From NCBI GenBank assembly GCA_045661345.1, contig JAZRFM010000035.1, positions 1-56,755 on the forward strand: a stretch of 56,755 nt of DNA, written 5' to 3'. The number at the start of each line of letters is the position of its first letter. The first letter of the stretch is position 1. The notes under the pieces are model-generated. The model was not told the DNA's origin. It saw nothing but the letters and a program-made list of their open reading frames with translations, and did no database searches. This DNA comes from RUG12461 sp045661345 (GTDB lineage Bacteria; Bacillota; Clostridia; Lachnospirales; Lachnospiraceae). Below are positions 42,081 to 52,814 of the stretch, piece after piece. The translations under genes and the position numbers were made by a program.

Positions 42081-42449
42081 ATGGAAAAAAGAGAGCTTAC
42101 TTGTATCGGATGCCCGCTGGGATGCAGTATTACGGTGTCCATGGAAAACGGCGAGATTTTGGAGGTGACCGGCAATACCTGCAAACGCGGAGATGTCTAT
42201 GCCAGAAAAGAGGTGACCAATCCCACCAGGATTGTTACCAGTACGGTGCAGGTCAGCGGCGGGGTTTCTCCCACGGTTTCCTGTAAAACAAAGGAGGATA
42301 TTCCGAAAGGAAAGATCTTTGATGTGACCGCGGCGTTGAAGGGAGTCTGTGTCAAGGCACCTGTCGCCATCGGGGATGTCGTGTATGCCAATGTGGCGGA
42401 TACGGGGGTGGATATGGTTGCCACCAAAGACATCGCAGCAGCCGGATAA
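42081..42449 (+). CDS. DUF1667 cysteine-motif protein
   Basis: This 122-residue protein is of the DUF1667 family. It has an N-terminal CIGCPLGC (residues 7-14) and a following NTCKRG (30-35), so four cysteines arranged as a likely iron-sulfur or zinc site, then a C-terminal beta domain (GKIFDVTAALKGVCVKAPVA). It is regularly the last gene of GlpA-like operons and is probably the small electron-carrying or assembly subunit. A hairpin 24 nt downstream ends the operon. Confidence 0.9.
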   Translation: MEKRELTCIGCPLGCSITVSMENGEILEVTGNTCKRGDVYARKEVTNPTRIVTSTVQVSGGVSPTVSCKTKEDIPKGKIFDVTAALKGVCVKAPVAIGDVVYANVADTGVDMVATKDIAAAG

Positions 42450-42472
42450 GAAGGGACAAAAGGCTAATAGAG

Positions 42473-42501
42473 AAAGGGACGGTCAGTTGAACCGTCCCTT
42501 T
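42473..42501 (+). terminator. Hairpin terminator after the GlpA-like operon
   Basis: AAAGGGACGGT (42473-42483) pairs over 11 bp with ACCGTCCCTTT (42491-42501) with a 7-nt loop. The T run is short (TTT then CCC), so it may be Rho-independent but weak. Confidence 0.7.
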
Positions 42502-42643
42502 CCCGAGGAGTTTAGTTATGAAAATGTTTTTTCTATGGTCTATACTATAAAAGCTAATTGTGGCGAAACTGTGTCTTAATTCTAAAAAGAAAATAAAAAG
42601 ATCATAAAAAATTTGGGACTCCGGCTAAAAGCGATGCACACGC
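42502..42643. other. AT-rich spacer before the zinc-ribbon gene
   Basis: This is a 142-nt stretch with no gene I can support. It holds only A/T-rich sequence between the hairpin and the next promoter. Confidence 0.5.
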
Positions 42644-42672
42644 TTGACATTCTCAAAGAATATCAGTAAAGT
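42644..42672 (+). promoter_or_regulatory. Promoter of the zinc-ribbon/ftsH region
   Basis: TTGACA (42644-42649), 17 nt and TAAAGT (42667-42672) lie 31 nt before the zinc-ribbon gene. It may also serve ftsH by read-through. Confidence 0.6.
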
Positions 42673-42702
42673 GATAGGGAAATATTTGCGGAGGAATCAG
42701 GA

Positions 42703-42951
42703 ATGGCTGTCTTACAGCACAAGGATTCAATTTCACATCAAACCAAGAATTGTGCCCGGTGTGGAAAGATCCTGCCGGAAAGCTATGAAAAAGAGTTTTG
42801 TAAGAAATGTGAGGAAGAGGAACTGTTTATCCGGGTCCGGGAGTATATTCGGGACAATGACGTGACGGAGATGGAAGTGGCGGATTACTTCAAAATTCCG
42901 AAGCAGAAGATTAAGGAATGGATCCGCGAAGGAAGAATTCAGCATCGGTAA
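42703..42951 (+). CDS. Small zinc-ribbon/helix-turn-helix protein
   Basis: This 82-residue protein has an N-terminal treble-clef-like zinc ribbon (CARCGKILPE, then FCKKCEEEE) and a C-terminal MerR-like helix pair (EVADYFKIPKQKIKEWIREG). The combination points to a small DNA- or RNA-binding regulator; similar proteins are found in Lachnospiraceae, but I know of no assigned role. It has its own promoter and GGAGGA site. Its stop codon lies within the stem of the following terminator. ftsH starts 46 nt later, so a role in its control is a reasonable guess. Confidence 0.75.
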   Translation: MAVLQHKDSISHQTKNCARCGKILPESYEKEFCKKCEEEELFIRVREYIRDNDVTEMEVADYFKIPKQKIKEWIREGRIQHR

Positions 42952-42981
42952 CAGCTTTATGCTGATACCGGTGTTTTTTTT
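42943..42981 (+). terminator. Terminator between the zinc-ribbon gene and ftsH
   Basis: CATCGGTA (42943-42950) with TACCGGTG (42966-42973) and CAGC (42952-42955) with GCTG (42961-42964) form a 12-bp stem with one A-A mismatch and one G-T pair. T8 follows (42974-42981). Only 16 nt separate it from the ftsH ATG. Confidence 0.85.
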
Positions 42982-42997
42982 GCAGACGGAGAAAGAA

Positions 42998-44993
<1,996 letters not shown>

Positions 44994-45007
<14 letters not shown>

Positions 45008-46871
45008 GATAGAAGAAGAATTAAAAAAACTCCCGGATAAACCGGGAGTTTATCTTATGCATGACAAAGCCGATACCATCATCTATATCGGCAAGGCCAG
45101 AAGTCTTCGGCACCGGGTGCGGCAGTATTTTCAGGCGAGTCATTCGGAAGGGCTGAAAAAAGACCAGATGGTCAGACAGATCACACGCTTTGAGTACATC
45201 GTGACAGATTCCGAGCTCGAAGCCCTTGTGCTGGAATGCAATCTGATCAAAGAACATACCCCCAAATACAATACGATGCTGCGGGACGACAAAACCTACC
45301 CTTATATTCGGGTGACACTGGGGGAAACCTATCCCCGTGTGCTGTTCTCCCGTCAGCTGAAAAAAGACGGATCGCGCTATTTCGGACCTTACACCTCTGC
45401 CTTTGCCGTAAAAGACACCATCGAACTGATCGGAAAGCTCTATCATCTGCGTACCTGCAGCCGCAGGCTGCCGAGAGACATCGGAAAAGAACGTCCCTGT
45501 CTGAATTACCATATCGGTCAATGTGATGCGCCCTGTGCAGGCGCGGTCAGCCCGGAGGAATACCATAAATCGGTTGATCAGGCGCTGCAGTTTCTGAACG
45601 GGGATTATGCACCGATCCTTACCATGCTGGAGGAAAAGATGAACGGCTTTTCGGAACGCATGGAATACGAAAAGGCCGCGGAATACCGGGATCTTCTGGG
45701 AAGTGTCCGGCAGATCGCGCAAAAACAGAAGATCACAACCTTCGACAGTGAGGACAAGGATATCGTGGCCCTGGCCAGCGACGGAGATGATGCAGTGGTG
45801 CAGGTCTTCTTTATCCGCAGCGGCAAGCTGATCGGGAGAGACCATTTCTACATGCGTGTCCGCAGTGATGACACCAACAGCCAGATTTTGTCGGCGTTTC
45901 TCCGCCAGTATTATTCCGGAACGCCGCTCATTCCGAAGGAGATCCATCTGCAGGAGTCAATCGAGGATCTGGAAACCATTGCGGACTGGCTGTCGGAACG
46001 CCGGGGCAATAAGGTACGGATTCTGATTCCTCAGAAGGGTCTGAAGGAACGCATGGTGGAGCTGGCGGAAAAGAACGCGGAGCTCGTGCTGAATAAAGAC
46101 AGGGAACGCATCAAGAGAGAGGAAGGCAGAACCATCGGTGCGATGAGGGAGCTGGCGGAACTCCTGGGGATGCAGGAGCTTGGCCGGGTGGAAGCGTTTG
46201 ATATTTCCAATATCAGCGGATTCCAGTCCGTAGGTTCCATGGTCGTATTTGAAAAAGGGAAGCCGGTAAAGAGCGATTACCGGAAATTCCGGCTGCGGAC
46301 CGTGACAGGGCCGGATGATTACGCATCCATGCACGAAGTGCTGACACGGCGTTTTCTGCACGGTCTGAAGGAGCAGGAAAAGCGAAGGGAAAGCGGCGAG
46401 CCGGAGGAATACGGCAGTTTTACACGTTTCCCGGACCTGATCATGATGGATGGCGGAAAGGGGCAGGTACATGTGGCGCTTCAGGTGCTGGATGAGCTGG
46501 GACTCTCGATCCCTGTCTGCGGAATGGTGAAGGATGACAACCACCACACCAGAGGCCTGTATTTTCGGGATGTGGAGCTCCCGATTGACAGCCACAGCGA
46601 GGGATTCAAGCTGATCACCCGTGTACAGGACGAGGCGCACCGTTTTGCCATCACCTATCACCGTTCTCTGCGCGGGAAGGAACAGGTGCACTCTGTGCTG
46701 GATGAGGTGCCGGGGATCGGAGAGGCCAGACGAAAAGCGCTGATGCGGCGGTTCAAGTCTCTGGAGGCCATCGGAAACGCTACGGTCGAGGAACTTGCCT
46801 CCACGGATGCCATGAATGAACGTGCAGCTGAGGCGGTATATGCCTATTTTCATTCAAAATCCGCGTTTTGA
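44994..46871 (+). CDS. uvrC: Excinuclease ABC subunit C
   Basis: The 625 residues start at ATG 44994 (MSQFEIEEELKKLPDKPGVY); ATG 44991 is equally good, and the upstream frame within ftsH is not used. Domains in order: GIY-YIG nuclease (GVYLMHD, then IIYIGKARSLRHRV), Cys-rich and UVR regions (EKMNGFSERMEYEKAAEYRD), an RNase H-like nuclease (EAFDISNISG) and C-terminal helix-hairpin-helix repeats (VPGIGEARRKALMRRF). It cuts on both sides of DNA lesions. The stop lies inside the -35 of the hprK promoter. Confidence 0.95.
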
Positions 46872-46896
46872 CGCTTCCTGTCCTGTGTGATAAGAT
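46868..46896 (+). promoter_or_regulatory. Candidate hprK promoter
   Basis: TTGACG (46868-46873), 17 nt and TAAGAT (46891-46896). The uvrC stop codon TGA lies within the -35 box. Confidence 0.55.
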
Positions 46897-46935
46897 GATG
46901 TCGGGTGAAAACGCTGCCATAAGGGGAGGAGAGAT

Positions 46936-47871
46936 ATGAATCTAAACGGAAAACAGGTGACGGTGGAGAAGATCGCCAAAATGCTCGATCTCAGGAATCT
47001 GACGGAGGAATTGGATCTGACACAGCGGATGATCGTGCTCTCTGATGTGAACAGGCCGGCACTGCAGCTTTCCGGCTATTTTGAATATTTTGAGCAGAAA
47101 CGCATACAGATCATCGGCAACGTGGAATATAACTATGTCCGGCAGCAGGTGCTCAAACAGCGTCTTGATATTGCAAGGCAGTTTTTTGCGTTTGATATTC
47201 CCTGCGTTATTTACTGCCGTGATCTGGTGCCGGATGAGGAGATCAGGCAGATTGCAGTCGAAAACAACGTACCGCTCCTGCAGACGAGCCGTTCCACCTC
47301 GGAATTTACGGCGGAGCTGATCTACACGCTGAAGGAAGAGCTGGCACCCATGATCACGATCCACGGGGTACTCGTGGATGTCTACGGCGAAGGGCTTTTG
47401 ATCATGGGAGAGAGCGGAATCGGAAAAAGCGAGGCTGCGCTGGAGCTGATCCGAAGAGGCCATCGTCTTGTGACGGATGACGTGGTGGAGATCCGGAAGA
47501 TCAATGAACATACCCTTGTGGGTTCCTCGCCGGATATCACGAAACACTTTATTGAGCTTCGCGGCATCGGGATCATTGATGTGAAGGCTCTCTACGGCGT
47601 GGAATGTGTCAAGGAAAAGCAGAATATTGATCTGGTGATTCAGCTGGAGGATTGGAAAAAGGAAAACGAGTATGACCGCCTCGGTATGGAAGAGGAATAC
47701 ACGGAGTTTCTGGGGAACAAGGTGGTCTGCCATTCACTGCCCATCCGTCCGGGCCGCAATCTGGCGGTCATTTGTGAAACAGCGGCCGTGAACCACAGAC
47801 AGAAGAAGATGGGCTATAATGCGGCGAAGGAATTGTACCGGCGCGTACAAGCAAATTTAAATCAGGAATAA
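46936..47871 (+). CDS. hprK: HPr kinase/phosphorylase
   Basis: This 311-residue protein has an N-terminal regulatory domain and a C-terminal P-loop domain with GESGIGKSEAAL (158-169), His143 in TIHGVLVD (general base), TDDVVEI and the family signature ELRGIGIIDVKALYG. It phosphorylates HPr on Ser46 in response to fructose-1,6-bisphosphate and reverses this when phosphate is high, which sets carbon catabolite control through CcpA. The AGGGGAGGAG ribosome site is strong. The PTS genes are not in this window. Confidence 0.97.
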   Translation: MNLNGKQVTVEKIAKMLDLRNLTEELDLTQRMIVLSDVNRPALQLSGYFEYFEQKRIQIIGNVEYNYVRQQVLKQRLDIARQFFAFDIPCVIYCRDLVPDEEIRQIAVENNVPLLQTSRSTSEFTAELIYTLKEELAPMITIHGVLVDVYGEGLLIMGESGIGKSEAALELIRRGHRLVTDDVVEIRKINEHTLVGSSPDITKHFIELRGIGIIDVKALYGVECVKEKQNIDLVIQLEDWKKENEYDRLGMEEEYTEFLGNKVVCHSLPIRPGRNLAVICETAAVNHRQKKMGYNAAKELYRRVQANLNQE

Positions 47872-47911
47872 ATATTTTATATTAGTAGAAAAGAAAGAGA
47901 GGCATCTACAG

Positions 47912-49312
47912 ATGGAAAGAAAAAATGCATGGAAATCCTACACAGCAGCAGAAGTTAAAAGAGTATTTGATTTTTCAGAAAGCTATCGGTCTTTTTTGAG
48001 TGACTGCAAAACAGAACGGGAATGCGTCGCCTTTTTTGTGAAGGAAGCCGAGAAAGCCGGCTTCAAAAATCTGAAGGATCTGATCGCCTCCAAAAAGAAG
48101 CTGAAGGCAGGTGACAAGGTTTACGCGGAGAACTACGGAAAGGGGATGGCACTGTTTGTGATCGGAACGGATCCTCTGGAGAACGGGATCAATATTCTGG
48201 GTGCGCATATCGATTCGCCGCGTCTGGATCTGAAACAGAATCCCCTTTACGAGGATCAGGAACTGGTTTTGCTGGACACGCATTATTACGGAGGCGTGAA
48301 AAAATACCAGTGGGTGACCCTTCCGCTGGCGCTGCACGGGGTGATCGTCAAAAAGGACGGAAAGAAGATCCCGGTCAATATCGGGGAAAAGCCGGAGGAT
48401 CCGGTGTTTGGTGTCAGTGATCTTTTGATCCATCTTTCCGCGACCCAGCTTGAGAAAAAAGGAAACAAGGTGGTGGAAGGCGAAGACCTGAATGTCCTGA
48501 TCGGGAGTATGCCGGAGAAGGAAGCGAAGGATGGCGGGAAAGAGGAGACGAAGGATCTGGTGAAGAAAAAGATTCTGGCTCTTCTCAAAAAAGAATACAA
48601 AATCGAGGAAGAGGATTTTCTTTCGGCCGAGATCGAGGTGGTGCCGGCAGGACCGGCCAGAGACTATGGGTTTGACCGCAGCATGATCATGGGCTACGGG
48701 CATGATGACAGGAGCTGTGCATATCCTTCCTTTGAAGCACTGCTTGCTGTACCGCGGCCGAAACGCACCTCCTGCTGCCTGCTTGTGGATAAGGAGGAGA
48801 TCGGATCCGTCGGCGCCACGGGCATGGAGTCCCGTTTCTTTGAAAACACCCTTGCGGAAGTGATGAACTGCGCAGGCCAATACTCGGAGCTCTCCGTCCG
48901 CCGCGCGATTACGGCATCCAAGGCGCTTTCCTCCGATGTCTCCGCAGCGTTTGACCCGAATTATCCGTCCGTGATGGAGAAAAAGAACTGTGCCTATTTC
49001 GGACGGGGACTGGTCTTCAATAAATATACGGGCGCCAGAGGCAAATCCGGTTCGAATGACGCGAATGCGGAGTATATGGGCGAGATGCGCCGGATCTTCG
49101 ACAAGCATAAAGTCTTCTTCCAGACAGCGGAGCTTGGAAAAGTGGATCAGGGCGGCGGCGGCACCATCGCTTATATTTTCGGCAATTACGGTATGCAGGT
49201 CATCGACAGCGGCGTGCCCGTACTGAATATGCATGCTCCCTGGGAGATCATCAGCAAAGCGGATCTCTACGAGGCTTATAAAGGATATGTTGCTTTCTTA
49301 AAAGAAGCTTAA
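47912..49312 (+). CDS. M18 family aminopeptidase
   Basis: This 466-residue protein is of the M18 aspartyl-aminopeptidase family. Metal-ligand segments: GAHIDSPRLDLK (His, Asp), DKEEIGSVGATGM (Glu) and GYGHDDRSCAYPSFEAL (Asp), with a further His near the C terminus in VLNMHAPWE. Length fits the clostridial ApeA-like branch. It lies between hprK and murB, seven nt before murB, a position where many Clostridia have other genes. It is likely cytosolic and involved in peptide turnover. Confidence 0.93.
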   Translation: MERKNAWKSYTAAEVKRVFDFSESYRSFLSDCKTERECVAFFVKEAEKAGFKNLKDLIASKKKLKAGDKVYAENYGKGMALFVIGTDPLENGINILGAHIDSPRLDLKQNPLYEDQELVLLDTHYYGGVKKYQWVTLPLALHGVIVKKDGKKIPVNIGEKPEDPVFGVSDLLIHLSATQLEKKGNKVVEGEDLNVLIGSMPEKEAKDGGKEETKDLVKKKILALLKKEYKIEEEDFLSAEIEVVPAGPARDYGFDRSMIMGYGHDDRSCAYPSFEALLAVPRPKRTSCCLLVDKEEIGSVGATGMESRFFENTLAEVMNCAGQYSELSVRRAITASKALSSDVSAAFDPNYPSVMEKKNCAYFGRGLVFNKYTGARGKSGSNDANAEYMGEMRRIFDKHKVFFQTAELGKVDQGGGGTIAYIFGNYGMQVIDSGVPVLNMHAPWEIISKADLYEAYKGYVAFLKEA

Positions 49313-49318
49313 ATAAAC

Positions 49319-50281
49319 ATGGAAACCGGTGAAACAGTGCTTAACAGCATAAAGGAGGATCTGGAAGTACTCCTGAAACGGGAGGAAGAAGGTGCCCCGG
49401 CGGCGCAGATTTACCTGAAGGAGCCGATGCGCCTGCATACCACTTTTCGTGTGGGCGGGCCGGCGGATCTTTTTGTGACGGCGGGGGAGGATGACGCGGC
49501 AAAGATCCGGCAGTATTGTACAAAAAGGGATATTCCCTTTCTGATCGTGGGGCGCGGAAGCAATCTTCTCGTTTCCGATCACGGTCTGCGCGGGGTCGTG
49601 CTGATGCTGGAGGGCGAGGCGGCAAGCATCACCGTAACGGGACAGGAGCTGTCTGCCCCGGCAGGCGCTGCGATGGCAGCCGTTTCCCGTACCGCGCAGC
49701 AGCACGGATTGACAGGGCTGGAGTTTGCGTCCGGGATCCCGGGAACCGTGGGCGGTGGTGTGGTTATGAATGCCGGTGCCTATGGACAGGAGATCCGGGA
49801 TGTCTTAAAACAGGTCACGGTCTGCACGAAGGAGGGAGAGTACCGGGAGGTTCCGGCCGGGGAGCTTCTCCTTTCCTACCGGAAAAGCATCATCCCGGAG
49901 CGGGACTGGATCGTGCTTTCTGCTGTTTTTTCTTTGGGAAAGGGAGAGACCGGAGAGATCCGGAGCCGGATGGAGGAGCTTGGCGAACGCCGGAGGGAGA
50001 AGCAACCTCTGGAATACCCCAGTGCCGGAAGCACATTTAAGCGACCGGAAGGGTATTTTGCCGGAAAGCTCATTGAGGATGCCGGACTGCGCGGGTTCTC
50101 CGTCGGTGGTGCGCAGGTATCCGAAAAGCACTGCGGATTTGTGATCAATACCGGAGAAGCTACGGCGGAGGATATTGTTACGCTGATTGCACAGATACGG
50201 GAAAAGGTAAAGGAATCCAGCGGGATTCTGTTGGAGCCGGAAGTGAAGATGTTGGGTTTTTCTGAGGAGAATCGTCAATGA
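49319..50281 (+). CDS. murB: UDP-N-acetylmuramate dehydrogenase (MurB type II)
   Basis: This 320-residue protein binds FAD and reduces UDP-GlcNAc-enolpyruvate to UDP-MurNAc with NADPH. Motifs: MRLHTTFRVGGPADLF, GRGSNLLVSDHGLRG, the flavin-proximal GLEFASGIPGTVGG and the catalytic region FVINTGEATAEDI. The pattern lacks the extra loop of type I enzymes, as expected for Bacillota. The start codon overlaps a weak site after the M18 stop. The stop overlaps the rapZ ATG (ATGA). Confidence 0.96.
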   Translation: METGETVLNSIKEDLEVLLKREEEGAPAAQIYLKEPMRLHTTFRVGGPADLFVTAGEDDAAKIRQYCTKRDIPFLIVGRGSNLLVSDHGLRGVVLMLEGEAASITVTGQELSAPAGAAMAAVSRTAQQHGLTGLEFASGIPGTVGGGVVMNAGAYGQEIRDVLKQVTVCTKEGEYREVPAGELLLSYRKSIIPERDWIVLSAVFSLGKGETGEIRSRMEELGERRREKQPLEYPSAGSTFKRPEGYFAGKLIEDAGLRGFSVGGAQVSEKHCGFVINTGEATAEDIVTLIAQIREKVKESSGILLEPEVKMLGFSEENRQ

Positions 50282-51144
50282 GGTTTGTGATCCTTACCGG
50301 AATGTCCGGCGCGGGGAAAAGTACCGCAATGAAAATGATGGAGGATATCGGGTATTATTGCGTGGACAATCTTCCGATCTCCCTGCTGGAGCCGTTTATG
50401 GAGCTTTCCGACCAGAGCGGGGAGCTGCAGAAGGTGGCTGTCGGGATTGATGTGCGGAGCGGCAGACCCTTTGAGGAACTGGAGGATGCCCTTGCCCATG
50501 CCAAAAAGACGGGTTGGAATTTTGAGCTCCTTTTTATGGAGGCGGATGATGAGGTTCTTCTGAAGCGGTACAAGGAAACACGCCGCAGTCATCCTCTGGC
50601 GGAAAGCAACCGCCTGGAGACCGGCATCGGATTGGAGAGAGAGCATCTGCAAAAGCTCCGGAGCAAGGCAGACCATATCATCGACACCAGTCATCTGCTG
50701 ACCCGGGAACTCAAGGAAGAAATCAACCGTATTTTTCTGGATAATCAAAATTACAAAAATCTGTTTGTCACGATCCTTTCATTTGGCTATAAATTCGGTA
50801 TTCCGACGGATTCGGATCTGGTATTTGATGTGCGCTTTCTTCCGAACCCCTTTTACGTGGAGGGTCTTCGAAACAAAACCGGAGAGGATCAGGAAGTACG
50901 GGATTACGTGATGCAGTTTGCCGAGGCGCATACATTTTTGGACAAGCTGACAGATCTGATCGAGTTTCTCCTGCCGAATTATGTGTCGGAGGGGAAGAGC
51001 AGGCTTGTGATCAGTATCGGCTGTACCGGGGGCAAGCACCGGTCAGTCACACTGGCGAAGGAGCTGTATGCGAGGCTGATCAACAACGAGGGATACGCGC
51101 TGAAGATTGAGCATCGTGATATCACACGCGTTTCGGGACGGTAA
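50278..51144 (+). CDS. rapZ: RNase adapter RapZ / YvcJ nucleotide-binding protein
   Basis: This 288-residue protein has Walker A GMSGAGKS (8-15), the following VDNLPISLL and Walker-B-like region, and C-terminal motifs RFLPNPFYV and GCTGGKHRSV. In E. coli RapZ directs RNase E to the sRNA GlmZ and so controls glucosamine-6-phosphate synthesis; in Bacillota the YvcJ homologue acts in competence or carbon signalling. It overlaps murB and lies 4 nt before whiA. The usual yvcK gene is absent between them. Confidence 0.94.
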   Translation: MRFVILTGMSGAGKSTAMKMMEDIGYYCVDNLPISLLEPFMELSDQSGELQKVAVGIDVRSGRPFEELEDALAHAKKTGWNFELLFMEADDEVLLKRYKETRRSHPLAESNRLETGIGLEREHLQKLRSKADHIIDTSHLLTRELKEEINRIFLDNQNYKNLFVTILSFGYKFGIPTDSDLVFDVRFLPNPFYVEGLRNKTGEDQEVRDYVMQFAEAHTFLDKLTDLIEFLLPNYVSEGKSRLVISIGCTGGKHRSVTLAKELYARLINNEGYALKIEHRDITRVSGR

Positions 51145-51148
51145 AGGG

Positions 51149-51766
51149 ATGTCTTTTGCGGGAAAAGTAAAGGAAGAGCTTTCCGGGAAAAGGCGGAAAG
51201 AGAAGGATAAAGACCGTCAGGCCCTGCGGGATGCTTTTCTTTCTTCCGGAACCATGAGTGATCCGGAAAAGTCCTATCATTTTGAGCTGGTCTTCCGGGA
51301 AAGGCCGGAAGCGGAGCAGATGCTTACCGTGATGGAGCACCTGTCCCTTTCCGGGAAGATCATGGAGCGAAAAGGACACATCGTCGTTTATCTGAAGGAA
51401 AGCGACGAGATTTCCGATGCCCTGAAAATGATGGGCGCCTACCGCTGCTGTATGGAATTTGAAAATGCCCGGATTCTGAAGGAAATGCGTAATTCCGTGA
51501 ACCGGAAGGTCAATTGCGAGACCGCAAATATCCATAAAACCGTCGGTGCTGCTGTCCGGCAGCTGGAGGATATCCGCCTGATTGAAGAAAAAATGGGATT
51601 GTCAGAGCTCCCGGAGCCCCTGCGTGAAATGGCGGAAATCCGCGTGCGCTATCCGGATGCGACGCTGGCAGAGCTTGGCGCTTATTTTGTACCGCCGGTA
51701 GGGAAAAGCGGGGTAAATCACAGACTTCGCAAGATTGCAGGGATCGCGGACAGACTCAGAGATTAG
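51149..51766 (+). CDS. whiA: WhiA-like sporulation/cell-division regulator, shortened
   Basis: The 205 residues start at ATG 51149 (MSFAGKVKEELSG), the usual WhiA N terminus. The chain then jumps to RQALRDAFLSSGTMSDPEKS, which in full-length WhiA (about 310 residues) comes after roughly 100 residues more. The first LAGLIDADG repeat is therefore mostly missing, while the second (about 23-100) and the C-terminal helix-turn-helix (NCETANIHKTVGAAVRQLED, then GKSGVNHRLRKI) are intact. The joint is in frame and has no frameshift. WhiA binds DNA in Bacillus and Streptomyces and controls division genes. GGG and AAAGG at the rapZ stop serve as ribosome site. Confidence 0.85.
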   Translation: MSFAGKVKEELSGKRRKEKDKDRQALRDAFLSSGTMSDPEKSYHFELVFRERPEAEQMLTVMEHLSLSGKIMERKGHIVVYLKESDEISDALKMMGAYRCCMEFENARILKEMRNSVNRKVNCETANIHKTVGAAVRQLEDIRLIEEKMGLSELPEPLREMAEIRVRYPDATLAELGAYFVPPVGKSGVNHRLRKIAGIADRLRD

Positions 51767-51835
51767 GAGGGTGCCCGCATAACCATGGAAATAGCGGGTA
51801 AAGAAATATAGTTAAATGGAGAATTAATAGTTGGA

Positions 51836-52732
51836 ATGAGAAAAGCACTGTTTGTTTTCAACCTCCGTTCGGGAAAGGGAATGATCAAAAGCAAGATCGC
51901 AGACGTTCTGGATACCCTCGTAAAAGCCGGGTATGAGGTCACTGCGCATCCCACACAGGATGGCGGAGACGCCGAGCGGCTTGTGGAGGAGAAGGCGGGG
52001 GAATACGATCTGGTGGTATGCAGCGGCGGGGACGGGACATTGGATGAGACCGTGACCGGTATGATCCGAGGCGGTCACCGGGTACCCATGGGCTACATTC
52101 CCACCGGGAGCACCAACGATTTCGGCGCAACCCTGAAAATCCCGAAGAATATTCCCAAGGCAGCGGAGATCGCCGCAGACGGAGATGATTTTGCCTGTGA
52201 TATCGGCAGGATCAACGATGACAGCTTCGTCTATATTGCAGCCTTCGGTCTTTTTACGGATATTTCCTACGGAACGAGCCAACAGATGAAAAATGCCTTT
52301 GGGCATGCAGCCTATCTCTTTGAACTGGCGAAACAGTTCGGGAGACCGATCCCCGGCTATGCGATGCGTGTGGAAGTGAACGGTGAAGTGCTGGAGGATC
52401 GTTTTTCCTACGGGATGATCACAAATTCCTCGTCAGTGGGAGGGATCAAGGATCTGACTGGGAAAAATGTCGATCTTGCCGACGGCCTGCTGGAAGTGAC
52501 GCTGGTGCGCGAGCCTCAGAATCCCCTGGAGTTGAATGAGATTCTGACAAGACTTGCAAACCTGATTCCGGAATCCAAACTGGTACATGCGGTGAAGGCG
52601 GAACGGCTGACCTTGCGTGCGGAGGATCCCATCGCCTGGACGATTGACGGGGAATACGGCGGGACATACAAGGAGGTAGAGATTTCCTGCCAGAAACAAG
52701 CCGTGGTTTTTCGCGTCCGAAAAAAGAAGTAG
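51836..52732 (+). CDS. Diacylglycerol/lipid kinase family protein (YegS/DagK-like)
   Basis: This 298-residue protein has the DAGK catalytic motif CSGGDGTLDET (residues 62-72), an N-terminal NxRSGKG loop (9-15) and PTGSTNDFGATL (93-104). The C-terminal half is the usual beta-sandwich (WTIDGEYGG, then ISCQKQAVVFRV). Family members phosphorylate diacylglycerol or related lipids at the membrane; substrate cannot be told from sequence. No predicted membrane helix. It starts 69 nt after whiA with a modest site (TTGGA), and its own promoter is unclear. Confidence 0.88.
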   Translation: MRKALFVFNLRSGKGMIKSKIADVLDTLVKAGYEVTAHPTQDGGDAERLVEEKAGEYDLVVCSGGDGTLDETVTGMIRGGHRVPMGYIPTGSTNDFGATLKIPKNIPKAAEIAADGDDFACDIGRINDDSFVYIAAFGLFTDISYGTSQQMKNAFGHAAYLFELAKQFGRPIPGYAMRVEVNGEVLEDRFSYGMITNSSSVGGIKDLTGKNVDLADGLLEVTLVREPQNPLELNEILTRLANLIPESKLVHAVKAERLTLRAEDPIAWTIDGEYGGTYKEVEISCQKQAVVFRVRKKK

Positions 52733-52735
52733 GAA

Positions 52736-52764
52736 TTGAATTTGACGTGTAATCATGCTAGAAT
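52736..52764 (+). promoter_or_regulatory. Candidate fba promoter
   Basis: TTGAAT (52736-52741), 17 nt and TAGAAT (52759-52764) lie directly after the lipid kinase stop and 50 nt before fba. Confidence 0.65.
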
Positions 52765-52814
52765 AGATGCGCAGGCGCGTCAGCGCAAAAATAAATCATA
52801 ATGGAGGGAAAGAA

